Notes under the pieces: generated by a model
Told to the model about the DNA's origin: nothing
The model's database searches: none
The model's input: only the letters and a program-made list of their open reading frames with translations
Part shown: positions 8,483 through 17,070 of the stretch, piece by piece
Position numbering within the stretch: the first letter of the stretch is position 1
Layout: each line of letters starts with the position of its first letter
Assembly: GCA_934668375.1 (NCBI GenBank)
Contig: CAKUNF010000009.1
Location: 5,632 to 69,631, forward strand
Direction: 5' to 3'
Length of the DNA: 64,000 bases
Source of the DNA: an uncultured Parolsenella sp.
GTDB lineage: Bacteria; Actinomycetota; Coriobacteriia; Coriobacteriales; Atopobiaceae
Position numbers and translations under genes: made by a program

Positions 8483-8575
8483 GTCGCAATATTCCAACTT
8501 ATTGTCGCATTGCTTCAATAATTGCGAGTTCCGTGTCGCTAACCTTCAAGTACTAGCGACTTGGATTATTGCGAC
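8483..8575. promoter_or_regulatory. array of GTCGC/GCGAC motifs in a divergent promoter region
   Basis: In an AT-rich segment, GTCGC occurs at 8483, 8504 and 8535 and its inverse GCGAC at 8556 and 8571, with a near copy (TTGCGAG) at 8522. The better ones read ATTGCGACAT or its inverse (ATGTCGCAAT). Two pairs are spaced 21 bases, two helical turns. The array sits between the divergent AraC and HAD genes and looks like a multi-site operator (inferred). Confidence 0.5.
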
Positions 8576-8639
8576 ATTTTCGCAGAGGGAGCCGAAGGCC
8601 AAGCCAGCCCGCACGCTCCCGGGGACGCGAGGAGGAGCC

Positions 8640-9269
8640 ATGCGCCGTATGCACGTCGTGTTCGACCTGGACGGGACCCTCATTGACACCGAGGAAGCCG
8701 TGCTGCGCTCCTGGCAGCTCACGGCCCGCGACTACGGCTACGAGCGCACGCTCAAGCAGTGCCGCGGTGCGCTCGGCGTCTCGAACGAGACGGGCCTCGA
8801 GCGCCTTGGCATTACCGACCACGGCGACTTCACGGATCGCTGGGTCGAGCACTATGCCACGCTCGCGCCCGGCACGCACTGGTTCGAGGGCGTGGAGGGC
8901 ATGCTCACGCGCCTTGCAGACGCCGGCATCTCCGAGGGCATCGTGACGTCTCGGGATGCGCGCGAGATGGATATGTTTTTCCCGCAGTACGGACTCGGGC
9001 GTCGCTTTGGCACGATTGTCATCGCCGATGACACGCCGCTGCGCTGCAAGCCCCTCCCCGATCCGTTGCCGCTGTACTGCGAGCGCACGGGCGCAAAGCC
9101 GTCCGAGTGCGTCTACGCGGGAGACGCCCCCGGGGACGCCGCGGCCGCAGACGCCGCGGGCATGGACTTCGTCCTCGTAGACTTTTCGGGCACCCACGAG
9201 CCGTGCGTCCCAGGCGTCCCGTTCTTCCAGACGCCCGCGCAGCTCGAGCAGCACCTGCTGCGCAGCTAA
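8640..9269 (+). CDS. HAD-superfamily hydrolase, phosphoglycolate phosphatase/beta-PGM type
   Basis: 209 residues. HAD motif I is VFDLDGTLID with both catalytic Asp, motif II is the Ser/Thr of VTSRDAR, motif III the Lys in RCKPLPDPL and motif IV YAGDAPGDAAAADAAG. The four-helix cap sits between motifs I and II, so it is a subclass I enzyme acting on a small phosphorylated metabolite. The ATG at 8640 has GAGGAGG five bases upstream; longer in-frame extensions upstream read through the regulatory repeats. A strong hairpin follows the stop. Confidence 0.88.
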   Translation: MRRMHVVFDLDGTLIDTEEAVLRSWQLTARDYGYERTLKQCRGALGVSNETGLERLGITDHGDFTDRWVEHYATLAPGTHWFEGVEGMLTRLADAGISEGIVTSRDAREMDMFFPQYGLGRRFGTIVIADDTPLRCKPLPDPLPLYCERTGAKPSECVYAGDAPGDAAAADAAGMDFVLVDFSGTHEPCVPGVPFFQTPAQLEQHLLRS

Positions 9270-9273
9270 CAAT

Positions 9274-9307
9274 GGCGCCGACCCGCGCTCCGCGAGCCGG
9301 CGCCTCT
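9274..9307. terminator. hairpin between convergent genes
   Basis: GGCGCCG and CGGCGCC enclose a smaller CGCG/CGCG stem. It lies between the HAD hydrolase stop and the stop of the flavodoxin gene on the other strand and can serve both. Confidence 0.55.
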
Positions 9308-9310
9308 CGT

Positions 9311-9781
9311 CTACAGGCCGAGGCCTGCCACCCAGCGGCGGGCGTCCGCCTCGCCGTGGAGCACCTCGCCATCAACCCATGTTGCCGCAGGCGCCAGGCG
9401 CCCGAGCTCCCTCGTGCTCTCGCCCATGCCGCTGCCGCCGGACGTCGCCCACGTCACGACTTTCTTGCCCGCGAGGCCCGCCGCCTCCACCCACGTCTCG
9501 ACGATGCGCGGCGCCACGTACCACCAGATGGGGAAGCCCAGCAGGACCGTGTCGTAGCCGGAGAGGTCACCGGGCGCACAGGCGAGCTCGGGACGCGCGC
9601 TCGGATCGTTCTTCTCGCGCACGTTGCGGCTGTCGTTGTCGCGCCAGTCGAGGTCCGCATCCGTATAGGGCTGCGCCGGGACGATTCTCTCGACGTCCGC
9701 GCCGGCAGCGTCGGCAGCCGCCTTCGCCACGCGCTCCGTCGTGCCGCCCACGCTGAAGAATGCCACCAGGGTCTTTGCCAT
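9311..9781 (-). CDS. flavodoxin-like FMN protein
   Basis: 156 residues. The FMN phosphate loop is FFSVGGTTERVA near the N-terminus, followed by LLGFPIWWYVAPRIV and VTWATSGGSGMG, the two loops that sandwich the isoalloxazine ring. This is the flavodoxin_4/5 type, an electron carrier or a quinone/nitro reductase subunit. A second member of the same family is encoded at 44317-44814. It is transcribed away from the importer gene at 9967; the palindrome TGACGCTACGTCA lies 27 bases upstream of its start. Confidence 0.87.
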   Translation of the reverse strand: MAKTLVAFFSVGGTTERVAKAAADAAGADVERIVPAQPYTDADLDWRDNDSRNVREKNDPSARPELACAPGDLSGYDTVLLGFPIWWYVAPRIVETWVEAAGLAGKKVVTWATSGGSGMGESTRELGRLAPAATWVDGEVLHGEADARRWVAGLGL

Positions 9782-9807
9782 GTTTGTTCCCTTCTCAAGC
9801 GGCTAAA

Positions 9808-9820
9808 TGACGCTACGTCA
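9808..9820. promoter_or_regulatory. short palindrome upstream of the flavodoxin gene
   Basis: TGACG-CTA-CGTCA is a perfect inverted repeat with a three-base centre. It lies between the divergent flavodoxin and solute-binding-protein genes. An operator role is inferred from position only. Confidence 0.35.
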
Positions 9821-9966
9821 CCTATTGTGAGCCTTATGCCCAGCCCCTTTCATGCCCGTTCCGAAAATCATTCCATGCCCGCGGCGCATGGCACCGCTCG
9901 ACGCGCGATAATCCCCACCAACCACTAGGGTATGATGAGAAGACTATCGCCAACGAGAGGAACCAC

Positions 9967-10878
9967 ATGAACACCAACCGCACCGCGCACGCCGGCATCG
10001 ACCGCCGCGGCTTCCTCAAGCTCATGGCCGCCGGCGCGGCCTTCACCCCGCTCGCGCTCGCCGGCTGCGGCTCCAGCCAGCAGGCCGAGACCCCCGCCGC
10101 CTCGACCGCAGCCGCGGCAGACCTCACGGGCGCCAAGCTCACGTTCGTGGGCGACGACGCCTTCGCCCCCTACCGCTACCTCGAGGTTCAGTCTGATGGC
10201 AGCCAGAAGGTCGTTGGCCTCGACATCGCCATCGCAGACGAGATGGCGAGCCGTCTGGGCTTCACCTACGACTTTGAGCCTCAGGAGTTCGCCGCCACCC
10301 TCGCCTCCGTACAGAGCAGCGACACCTCCTTCACCATGGCGATGTCCTCCAACGCCGAGCGCGAGCAGACCTATGACTTCACGCGCGGCTACTACCAGCC
10401 GCTCGTGGGCGTTCTCACGATGAACGACGAGGTCAAGACCGTCGACGACCTCAAGGGCAAGTCCATCGCCTGCACCACGGGCACCGTCCAGAACAAGTTC
10501 ATCTCCGCCGTGCTGCCCGACGCCGACATCCACACCTACGACGGCGGCGACCAGTGCCTGCAGGAGGTCCTCGCCGGCCGAATCGACGCCTACCTGTGCG
10601 ATGGCGCCGAGGGCCAGTCCATGCGCGATGCCAACGAGGGCCTTGTCCTTGGCTTCCTCGACCGCGCCGAGACGAAGGACTACGTGGGCGTCTACCGCAT
10701 CATGGCCACGAAGGGTGCCTCGTTCGTGGGCGCGTTCGACGCCTGCGTTGCCGAGATGCTCGCCGACGGCACGATCGACGCCTTCATCGGCCAGTACGTT
10801 GGCGAGGACTTCAAGTGGGGCGACGACACAAGCGCCTCGGGTCAGCCCACGACCGGCGTCGCAAGCGCCGCCAACTAG
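9967..10878 (+). CDS. polar amino-acid ABC transporter substrate-binding lipoprotein
   Basis: A 303-residue precursor. The N-terminus has the twin-Arg motif DRRGFLK, a hydrophobic core and the lipobox LALAGCG, so it is probably exported by Tat and lipid-anchored. The mature part is a family-3 solute-binding protein: FAPYRYLEV, DIAIADEMASRLGF, FTMAMSSNAEREQTYDF, and GVLTMNDEV followed by DLKGKSIACTTGT. Ligands of the family are His, Gln, Glu, cystine and similar; the exact one is not evident. The start is preceded by GAGAGGAACCAC. The permease follows after 28 bases. No matching ATPase is adjacent. Confidence 0.9.
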   Translation: MNTNRTAHAGIDRRGFLKLMAAGAAFTPLALAGCGSSQQAETPAASTAAAADLTGAKLTFVGDDAFAPYRYLEVQSDGSQKVVGLDIAIADEMASRLGFTYDFEPQEFAATLASVQSSDTSFTMAMSSNAEREQTYDFTRGYYQPLVGVLTMNDEVKTVDDLKGKSIACTTGTVQNKFISAVLPDADIHTYDGGDQCLQEVLAGRIDAYLCDGAEGQSMRDANEGLVLGFLDRAETKDYVGVYRIMATKGASFVGAFDACVAEMLADGTIDAFIGQYVGEDFKWGDDTSASGQPTTGVASAAN

Positions 10879-10906
10879 TGCTAGCGCAGCCCGCGGGAGA
10901 CACTCG

Positions 10907-11551
10907 ATGAACTTTGCGGTCGTAGAGCCATATGCGTCCATGTTCTGGGGCGGTCTCGCCGTCACCCTCGAGGTGACGGGGGCCGCCCTCGCGCTCGCCT
11001 TTGCCCTGGGCGCCCTCATCGCCGTGCTCAAAGTGCTGCCCTGCCGCCCCCTGCGGCTGCTGCTGGACTTCTACACCTCAATCTTCCGAGGCATTCCGCT
11101 CATCGTGCTGCTCTTCATTGCCTACTTTGCAACGCCGCAGCTCACGGGCTACAAGATTTCGATGTTTGCGGCAAGTGTGCTCACGCTGGGCCTCAATGGC
11201 TCGGCCACTGTCTCAGAGACCCTGCGCGGCGGCATCGAGGGGGTCGACCACGGCCAGTACGACGCCTCGCGCGCGCTCGCGCTTCCCTACACCACGATGA
11301 TGGCACGCATCATCATCCCGCAGGCGCTGCGCTCGGTGGCTCCGGCCCTCGTGAACGAGGTCATCACCGTGCTCAAGAGTTCGTCGCTCGTGGCAACGAT
11401 TGGCCTCATGGACATGATGCGCGCCGCCCAGAGCGTGCAGGCACTCACGTACCGCGCGTTCGAGCCGTTCATCATCGTGGCCGTCATCTACTACGTCATC
11501 GTCATGGCGCTTACGCTCGTTGCCCGTCGCCTGGAGCAGCGCCTGCGCTAG
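10907..11551 (+). CDS. polar amino-acid ABC transporter permease
   Basis: A 214-residue membrane protein of the HisM/GlnP type with about five membrane segments. The family EAA-like coupling loop is present as SETLRGGIEGVDHGQYDASRAL followed by IIIPQALRSVAPALVNE. FRGIPLIVLLFIAYF is typical of the first half of this family. The ATG at 10907 has GGGAGA at 10895-10900, about seven bases upstream. With 9967-10878 it forms an importer lacking its own ATPase, which must come from elsewhere in the genome. Confidence 0.92.
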   Translation: MNFAVVEPYASMFWGGLAVTLEVTGAALALAFALGALIAVLKVLPCRPLRLLLDFYTSIFRGIPLIVLLFIAYFATPQLTGYKISMFAASVLTLGLNGSATVSETLRGGIEGVDHGQYDASRALALPYTTMMARIIIPQALRSVAPALVNEVITVLKSSSLVATIGLMDMMRAAQSVQALTYRAFEPFIIVAVIYYVIVMALTLVARRLEQRLR

Positions 11552-11724
11552 CCCGCGACAAGGCCGGCCCGGACCGAGCTTTCAGCTAGCCAAAAGGCAA
11601 AGTTCAGTCTCAAACAAGCATTGCAAATACCCTGCGCATACCATCTGACCAGGGTTTTGGCACTTCTCCCACGGGCGATACTCGCATCAAGCCTCAAACG
11701 TTCCACCAAGCGAGAGGGGAAGCC

Positions 11725-13557
11725 ATGAGCTACACCACCAACGACATGCGCGGAGATCACCGCCACCCCGAGGCAGCCAGCAACCACCAGGGAAGCGCGT
11801 TCGGCCACGGCGCCGCCGCCCGCCTCATCCGACGCACGGGCGCCATCGCGCTCGTCGGCACGCTCGCCTTTGCCAGCGTTCCCGTCTCCGCCTTTGCGGC
11901 CCAGAGCCAGCAGGCGCCCCAGGCATCGGCCGCCCAGGGCTCTGGCCAGCCCGGCGAGCCTCCCTCTGGCGGCACGCCCCCGGACGCCCCCGACAACGGA
12001 GGCGCACCCTCAGGCACGCCCGGCCAAGGCGGCGGCGCCGACACAATGAGCTTTGACTACACCGGAACCTACACCGGCGCCGTTACCGCAGACGGCACGC
12101 AGGTCTCCTCGGACGGCGAGACCTTTGACGCAAGCGCCGCAGACGAGAACGCCGCCCTGGCCCAGAACGGCGGCACGCTCGCGCTCTCGGACGCGACGCT
12201 CACTAAGTCTGGCGACGACACGAATGGCGACAACTGCAACTTCTATGGCCTGAACTCCATCCTGCTCAGCGTGGGCGAGGGATCGCTTGCCACCATCAGC
12301 GGCTCTGCGCTCTCCTCCACGAGCGAGGGCTCCAACGCGATCTTTGCCACGGACTCGGGAACGGTCTTTGCCAACGACGTCCGCATCGACACGACGGCGG
12401 GGAACTCGCGCGGCCTTGACGCCACATACGGCGGCACGATCGTGGCAAGCGGCGTCACAGCCACCACACAGGGAGACCACTGCGCCACCGCGGCCACCGA
12501 CCGCGGCGGCGGCTCCATCAGCCTCACGAACTCGAACCTCTCGACGGCAGGCTCCGGCTCTCCCCTTCTCTACTCGACCGGAGACATCGAGGTCAGCGGC
12601 GTCACGGGGACGGCCAGCGGCTCGCAGATCGCTGGCATGGAGGGGCTCAACACCATCCTCGTCAACAACTCCACACTCGAGAGCACCAACACGAGCAAGA
12701 CCGCGAGCGACCCGGTGGCAAACGGCATCATCATCTACCAGTCCACCTCCGGTGACGCCGAGAGCACCACGGGCGAGACGGCGACCTTCCAGGCGGCGGA
12801 CTCCACGCTCAAGAGCGCCATCACCTCGGGCTCCATGTTCTACCTCACCAACACGAGCGCAGACGTCGTTCTCGCACGGACCACGCTCGACTTTGACTCG
12901 AGCACCGCCGACCTCATCATGGCGGTCGGCAATGACTCGAACAACTGGGGCACGGCCGGCAGCAACGGCGCCTCCGTTACGTTCACGGGCATCGAGCAGC
13001 AGCTCAAGGGCAACATCGAGGCGGACACCATCTCCAGCGTCGACCTGCACCTCACGCAGGGAAGCATCTGGACCGGCTCGGCAAGCATCACGGACAACGC
13101 CAACGGCTCAACGTCAGACGCCCCCATCACGGTCAACGTCGACGGCACGAGCAGCTGGGTCGTCACGGGCAGCTGCACCATCTCTGCCCTCAACGTGGCA
13201 AGTGGCGCCAAGATCGTGGACGAGAACGGCAAGACGGTGACGATCGTGGCAGACGGCCAGACCGTCGTGCAGGGGGACTCCGCTGTGACCGTGACGTGCA
13301 ACTCGTACTCCACGAGCTATGACGCGAGCAACGCGGGCACGCTGAGCAACGATCTCATCGACCGCAGCGACTTTGACGAGCAGATGGGCACGAGCACCAC
13401 CTGGAGCATGGGAGACCAGGCGTCCGTCTCGCAGGCGAGCGAAACGACGGGCACCGCAAGCACCGCCGCCACCGCAAGCAGCAGCGAAGGCACGGGGGCG
13501 AGCGCGAACCCCGTCATCGCGTTCTTCCAGTGGCTCGGCGGGCTTCTCGGCCTCTAG
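11725..13557 (+). CDS. secreted Ser/Thr-rich beta-helix (adhesin-like) protein
   Basis: 610 residues. A long N-region is followed by a Sec signal peptide (IALVGTLAFASVPVSAFAAQ, cut near residue 59). A Gln/Pro/Gly-rich linker runs to about residue 105. Residues ~105-520 are built from short repeating strands rich in Ser, Thr, Gly, Asn and Ala, with recurrent patterns such as VTATTQGDH and SLTNSNLSTAGSG, as in right-handed beta-helix adhesins and pectate-lyase-like folds. The C-terminus is Ser/Thr-rich and ends in the hydrophobic VIAFFQWLGGLLGL. No LPXTG motif is present, so anchoring is unclear. A cell-surface or secreted role is inferred; the binding partner is unknown. Confidence 0.75.
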   Translation: MSYTTNDMRGDHRHPEAASNHQGSAFGHGAAARLIRRTGAIALVGTLAFASVPVSAFAAQSQQAPQASAAQGSGQPGEPPSGGTPPDAPDNGGAPSGTPGQGGGADTMSFDYTGTYTGAVTADGTQVSSDGETFDASAADENAALAQNGGTLALSDATLTKSGDDTNGDNCNFYGLNSILLSVGEGSLATISGSALSSTSEGSNAIFATDSGTVFANDVRIDTTAGNSRGLDATYGGTIVASGVTATTQGDHCATAATDRGGGSISLTNSNLSTAGSGSPLLYSTGDIEVSGVTGTASGSQIAGMEGLNTILVNNSTLESTNTSKTASDPVANGIIIYQSTSGDAESTTGETATFQAADSTLKSAITSGSMFYLTNTSADVVLARTTLDFDSSTADLIMAVGNDSNNWGTAGSNGASVTFTGIEQQLKGNIEADTISSVDLHLTQGSIWTGSASITDNANGSTSDAPITVNVDGTSSWVVTGSCTISALNVASGAKIVDENGKTVTIVADGQTVVQGDSAVTVTCNSYSTSYDASNAGTLSNDLIDRSDFDEQMGTSTTWSMGDQASVSQASETTGTASTAATASSSEGTGASANPVIAFFQWLGGLLGL

Positions 13558-13568
13558 CGCCTACGGGG

Positions 13569-13594
13569 CGCGCGAGGGAGGGTGCCCTCCCGCG
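13569..13594 (+). terminator. GC hairpin after the secreted protein gene
   Basis: CGCGAGGGAGGG can pair with CCCTCCCGCG with a bulge and a tiny loop, 11 bases after the stop. The tail is not T-rich, so efficiency is uncertain. Confidence 0.45.
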
Positions 13595-13687
13595 TGTCCC
13601 TTGCCGGTCGCTCGCCAGCCGCCCCGTTGTCCGCCTCGTCCGATAAGATAGAGCGCGTGAATTCAATCGCAGCTCAAAGGACGCATT

Positions 13688-16366
13688 GTGGCAGAAGAAG
13701 CAACTGAGACGCAGGAGAGGGACCCGTTTGCGCCAGGCTCGCTTGGCGAGCTCGTGCCAGACCTATGGTTCGACCCCGAGCAATGGCCAGACTACGAGCC
13801 GGAGGCGCCGCTCAGCGCCGACGAGGCGCTCGAGCGCTACCTGGACTGGTGCGCAGGCCATGGCATGGAGCTCTGGGAGCACCAGGAGGAGGCCCTACTC
13901 GACCTCGCGGCAGGAGACCACGTCATCCTGGGCACGCCAACCGGCTCGGGCAAGTCCATGGTGGCCCTGGGTCTTTGCTACCTCGCCATCTGCCAGCACA
14001 AGCGCGCCTACTACACCGCACCCATCAAGGCACTCGTCTCCGAAAAGTTCTTTGACCTCGTCGACGCCTTTGGCAAGGACAACGTGGGCATGATCACGGG
14101 AGACACCCAGATCAACACTGACGCCCCCGTCATCTGCTGCACGGAGGAAATCCTCGCCAACCAGGCGCTGCGTGAGGGTGCCGGCAGCGACGTTGCTGCC
14201 GTGGCCATGGACGAGTTCCACTTCTTTGGCGAGGCGGACCGCGGCTGGGCCTGGCAGGTCCCTCTGCTCGCGCTGCCCAACACGCAGTTCCTGCTCATGA
14301 GCGCCACGCTCGGCGACATCACGTCCGTCTCCTCCCTGCTCGAGCGCCAGACGGGCCGCGCCGTGGACGCCGTCACGGACGCGGAGCGCCCCGTGCCGCT
14401 CACCTACGAGTACGTGGACACGCCGCTCGAGGCCACGGTGGAGCTCGCCCTACGCAACGGCGACGCCCCCATCTACATCGTCCACTTTGCCCAGGACGCC
14501 GCGCTCAACACCGCACAGTCGCTCGCGAGCTATGGCGTTGCCACCAAGGAACAGCGAGACGCCGTGAAGCAGGCCTGCAAGGGCGCGCGCTTCACCACGG
14601 CGTTTGGCAAGACGCTCCAGCGCCTGCTCTCCTGCGGCGTGGGCGTGCACCACGCCGGCATGCTGCCGCGCTATCGCCTGCTCGTGGAGAAGCTCGCCCA
14701 ACAGGGGCTGCTGCCCGTCATCTGCGGCACGGACACGCTGGGCGTCGGCATCAACGTGCCCATCCACACCGTGCTGCTCACGGCGCTCACCAAGTTCGAC
14801 GGTCACCGCATGCGCCGCCTGCGCGCCCGCGAGTTCCACCAGATCGCCGGCCGCGCCGGCCGCTCGGGCTTCGACACGGAGGGACGCGTCATCGCCGAGG
14901 CCCCAGAGCACGAGATAGAGAACGCAAAGGCCCTGCTCAAGGCCGGTGGCGACCCAAAGAAGCAGCGCAAGGTCAAGAAGAAGCGCCCGCCCGAGGGCTT
15001 CGTCAACTGGAACAAGGACACGTTCGAGCACCTCTGCGCGGCCACGCCCGAGACGCTCACGCCGCGCATGCGCGTCACGCACTCCATGGTGCTCGCCGAG
15101 ACCGAGCAGGGCGGCGACTCCCACGCGCGTATCATGCGCCTCATCGCAGACTCGCTGCAGACCCCGCTTGAGAAGGCCAAGCTCGTGGGCCGCGCCGACG
15201 AGGTCTTTGCCACGCTCATGGACGCCGGCGTCATCACGCGCGAGCAGACCGAGCCCGCCGAGGCAGACGAGCAGGCCGCGCTCGAGCTCGCCGAGCTGCT
15301 GCCCGCCGCCGCGACCTCGCCGCTCGCGAACCCGGCCACCTACTCGCTCACGGTTGACCTGCCCGAGGACTTCGCGCTCGACCAGCCGCTCTCGCCGTTC
15401 CTTCTCGCCGTGCTCGAGCTTCTCGATCCGGAGAGCGAGACGTACGACATGGACCTCGTCTCCATGGTGGAGGCCACGCTCGAGGATCCCTGGCAGGTGC
15501 TGCGCGCCCAGGAGCGCGAGGCCAAGGGGCGCGCCATCGCCGAGATGAAAATGCAGGGCATCGAGTACGACGAGCGCATGGAGCGCCTCGAGGAGGTCAC
15601 GTACCCCAAGCCGCTCGAGGCCGAGCTCGACGCCGCGTTCGCCACCTACTGCGAGCAGGTGCCCTGGGCGCGCGACTACTGCCTGCGCCCCAAGTCCGTG
15701 CTGCGCGACATGCTCGAGTCCATGTCGGACTTCAAGACCTACGTGCAGCGCTACAAGCTGTCACGCTCCGAGGGGACGCTGCTGCGCTACCTCTCGGACG
15801 CCTGGCGCGTGCTCGACAAGACCGTGCCGCTCGACAAGCGCACCGAGCGGCTGGACGACATAGTTGCCTGGCTTGGGTTTGTCGTGCGTACCACGGACTC
15901 CAGCCTTGTGGACGAGTGGGAGGCATCCGGCCAAGTGGCCGAGGAGCTGCCGCCCAGCGCAGAGGCCGCCGTCGTGCGCGACCGCCATGGCCTCACCGTC
16001 CTCGTGCGCAACGCCCTGTGGCGCCGCGTTCGCCTGTTTGCCGCCGAGGAGATTCCCACGCTCGGCGAGCTGGACCAGCCTTACGGAATGGGCGAGCGCC
16101 GTTGGCGAGATGTTCTCGAGCAGTTCCACGAGGCACACGACGAGATTCTGCTCGACGCAGACGCACGTTCCACGGCATACTTTGTCGTGGATGAGGCGGA
16201 CGAGCTCACGAGCCACGTCTGGCACGTGACGCAGATCTTCCACGACGCGGACGGCGACAACGACTTCCGCATCGTGGCAGACGTCGACCTCGACGCCACG
16301 CAGGACGAGGGCGAGGCCGTGTTCAAGAGCTACCGCGCAGGATCTGTCGAGGACCTCGCCGAATAG
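13688..16366 (+). CDS. superfamily II DExH-box helicase with DUF3516 C-terminal region
   Basis: 892 residues. Helicase motifs are visible in order: Walker A GTPTGSGKS (~residue 81), Walker B DEFH, motif III MSATLGD, motif VI QIAGRAGRSG. Next comes a basic patch KKQRKVKKKRPPEG, and then a ~400-residue Glu/Leu-rich C-terminal part of the DUF3516 type. The family resembles Ski2/HelY RNA helicases of actinobacteria and probably unwinds or remodels RNA. The start codon is GTG at 13688. It is separated by 64 bases and a GC hairpin from engB. Confidence 0.9.
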   Translation: MAEEATETQERDPFAPGSLGELVPDLWFDPEQWPDYEPEAPLSADEALERYLDWCAGHGMELWEHQEEALLDLAAGDHVILGTPTGSGKSMVALGLCYLAICQHKRAYYTAPIKALVSEKFFDLVDAFGKDNVGMITGDTQINTDAPVICCTEEILANQALREGAGSDVAAVAMDEFHFFGEADRGWAWQVPLLALPNTQFLLMSATLGDITSVSSLLERQTGRAVDAVTDAERPVPLTYEYVDTPLEATVELALRNGDAPIYIVHFAQDAALNTAQSLASYGVATKEQRDAVKQACKGARFTTAFGKTLQRLLSCGVGVHHAGMLPRYRLLVEKLAQQGLLPVICGTDTLGVGINVPIHTVLLTALTKFDGHRMRRLRAREFHQIAGRAGRSGFDTEGRVIAEAPEHEIENAKALLKAGGDPKKQRKVKKKRPPEGFVNWNKDTFEHLCAATPETLTPRMRVTHSMVLAETEQGGDSHARIMRLIADSLQTPLEKAKLVGRADEVFATLMDAGVITREQTEPAEADEQAALELAELLPAAATSPLANPATYSLTVDLPEDFALDQPLSPFLLAVLELLDPESETYDMDLVSMVEATLEDPWQVLRAQEREAKGRAIAEMKMQGIEYDERMERLEEVTYPKPLEAELDAAFATYCEQVPWARDYCLRPKSVLRDMLESMSDFKTYVQRYKLSRSEGTLLRYLSDAWRVLDKTVPLDKRTERLDDIVAWLGFVVRTTDSSLVDEWEASGQVAEELPPSAEAAVVRDRHGLTVLVRNALWRRVRLFAAEEIPTLGELDQPYGMGERRWRDVLEQFHEAHDEILLDADARSTAYFVVDEADELTSHVWHVTQIFHDADGDNDFRIVADVDLDATQDEGEAVFKSYRAGSVEDLAE

Positions 16367-16430
16367 GAACCCCGCGGGCGGAGGGCCCGCCCTGGCAACG
16401 TTGCGGCACCGCCCCAGAAACGGAGAAGCA

Positions 16431-17018
16431 GTGATCAACTACAACCTCGTGAAGTTCACGATGAGCGCCGGCACGGCTGAGCAGCTCCCCAACAACAATC
16501 GTCCCGAGATTGCCTTTGTCGGGCGCTCGAACGTGGGCAAGTCCTCGCTCATGAACAAGCTCTTTGGGCGCAAGGACCTCGTGAAGGTCTCCTCGAAGCC
16601 CGGCAAGACCACCACGATCAACTTCTTTGCCATCGGCGGCGTGGACTTCGTGGACCTGCCCGGCTATGGCTATGCCCGCGTGAACGCAACCGAGAAGCAG
16701 CGCTGGGACAACCTCATGGACGGCTACTTCGAGGGTGAGCGCAACCTCAAGCTCGTCGTGGCGCTCGTGGACATCCGTCACGACGCAAGCCCGCTTGACG
16801 CCCAGATGATCGGCTACCTGGAGAGCCTGGGACACCCCTACGCCATCGCGTTCACGAAGGCCGACAAGCTCAGCCACTCCAGGGGCGTGGCGCAGGCCAA
16901 GCTTCTGCGCGAGCAGCTGTGCGTGGACGAGAGCGTTCGCAGCGTGCTCGTCTCCTCGCTCAAGGGCACGGGCATCGACGACCTCAAGAAGGTCATCGAG
17001 GAGCGCCTGAACTTCTAA
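16431..17018 (+). CDS. engB: ribosome biogenesis GTP-binding protein YsxC/EngB
   Basis: 195 residues of the TRAFAC EngB family. G1 is GRSNVGKSS, the G2 region SSKPGKTTTINFF, G3 DLPGYGYA and G4 TKADK, with VSSLKGTG as the G5-like element. These GTPases assist late assembly of the large ribosomal subunit. The GTG at 16431 is used; GGAGAAGCA precedes it. The seven-base stretch after the stop leads directly into a family B palindrome, which can act as terminator. Confidence 0.95.
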   Translation: MINYNLVKFTMSAGTAEQLPNNNRPEIAFVGRSNVGKSSLMNKLFGRKDLVKVSSKPGKTTTINFFAIGGVDFVDLPGYGYARVNATEKQRWDNLMDGYFEGERNLKLVVALVDIRHDASPLDAQMIGYLESLGHPYAIAFTKADKLSHSRGVAQAKLLREQLCVDESVRSVLVSSLKGTGIDDLKKVIEERLNF

Positions 17019-17024
17019 CGCAAT

Positions 17025-17057
17025 CTGTCCCAAAGGTGTCAAAGACTTTTGGGACAG
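17025..17057. repeat. dispersed palindrome, family B, copy 1
   Basis: CTGTCCCAAA and TTTGGGACAG form the arms around GGTGTCAAAGACT. The same core is found at 47597, 48429, 51355, 60761 and 61595. It sits between the convergent engB and cation-exporter genes, where it can end transcription on both sides. Confidence 0.75.
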
Positions 17058-17070
17058 GGGCAAGCGCCGT

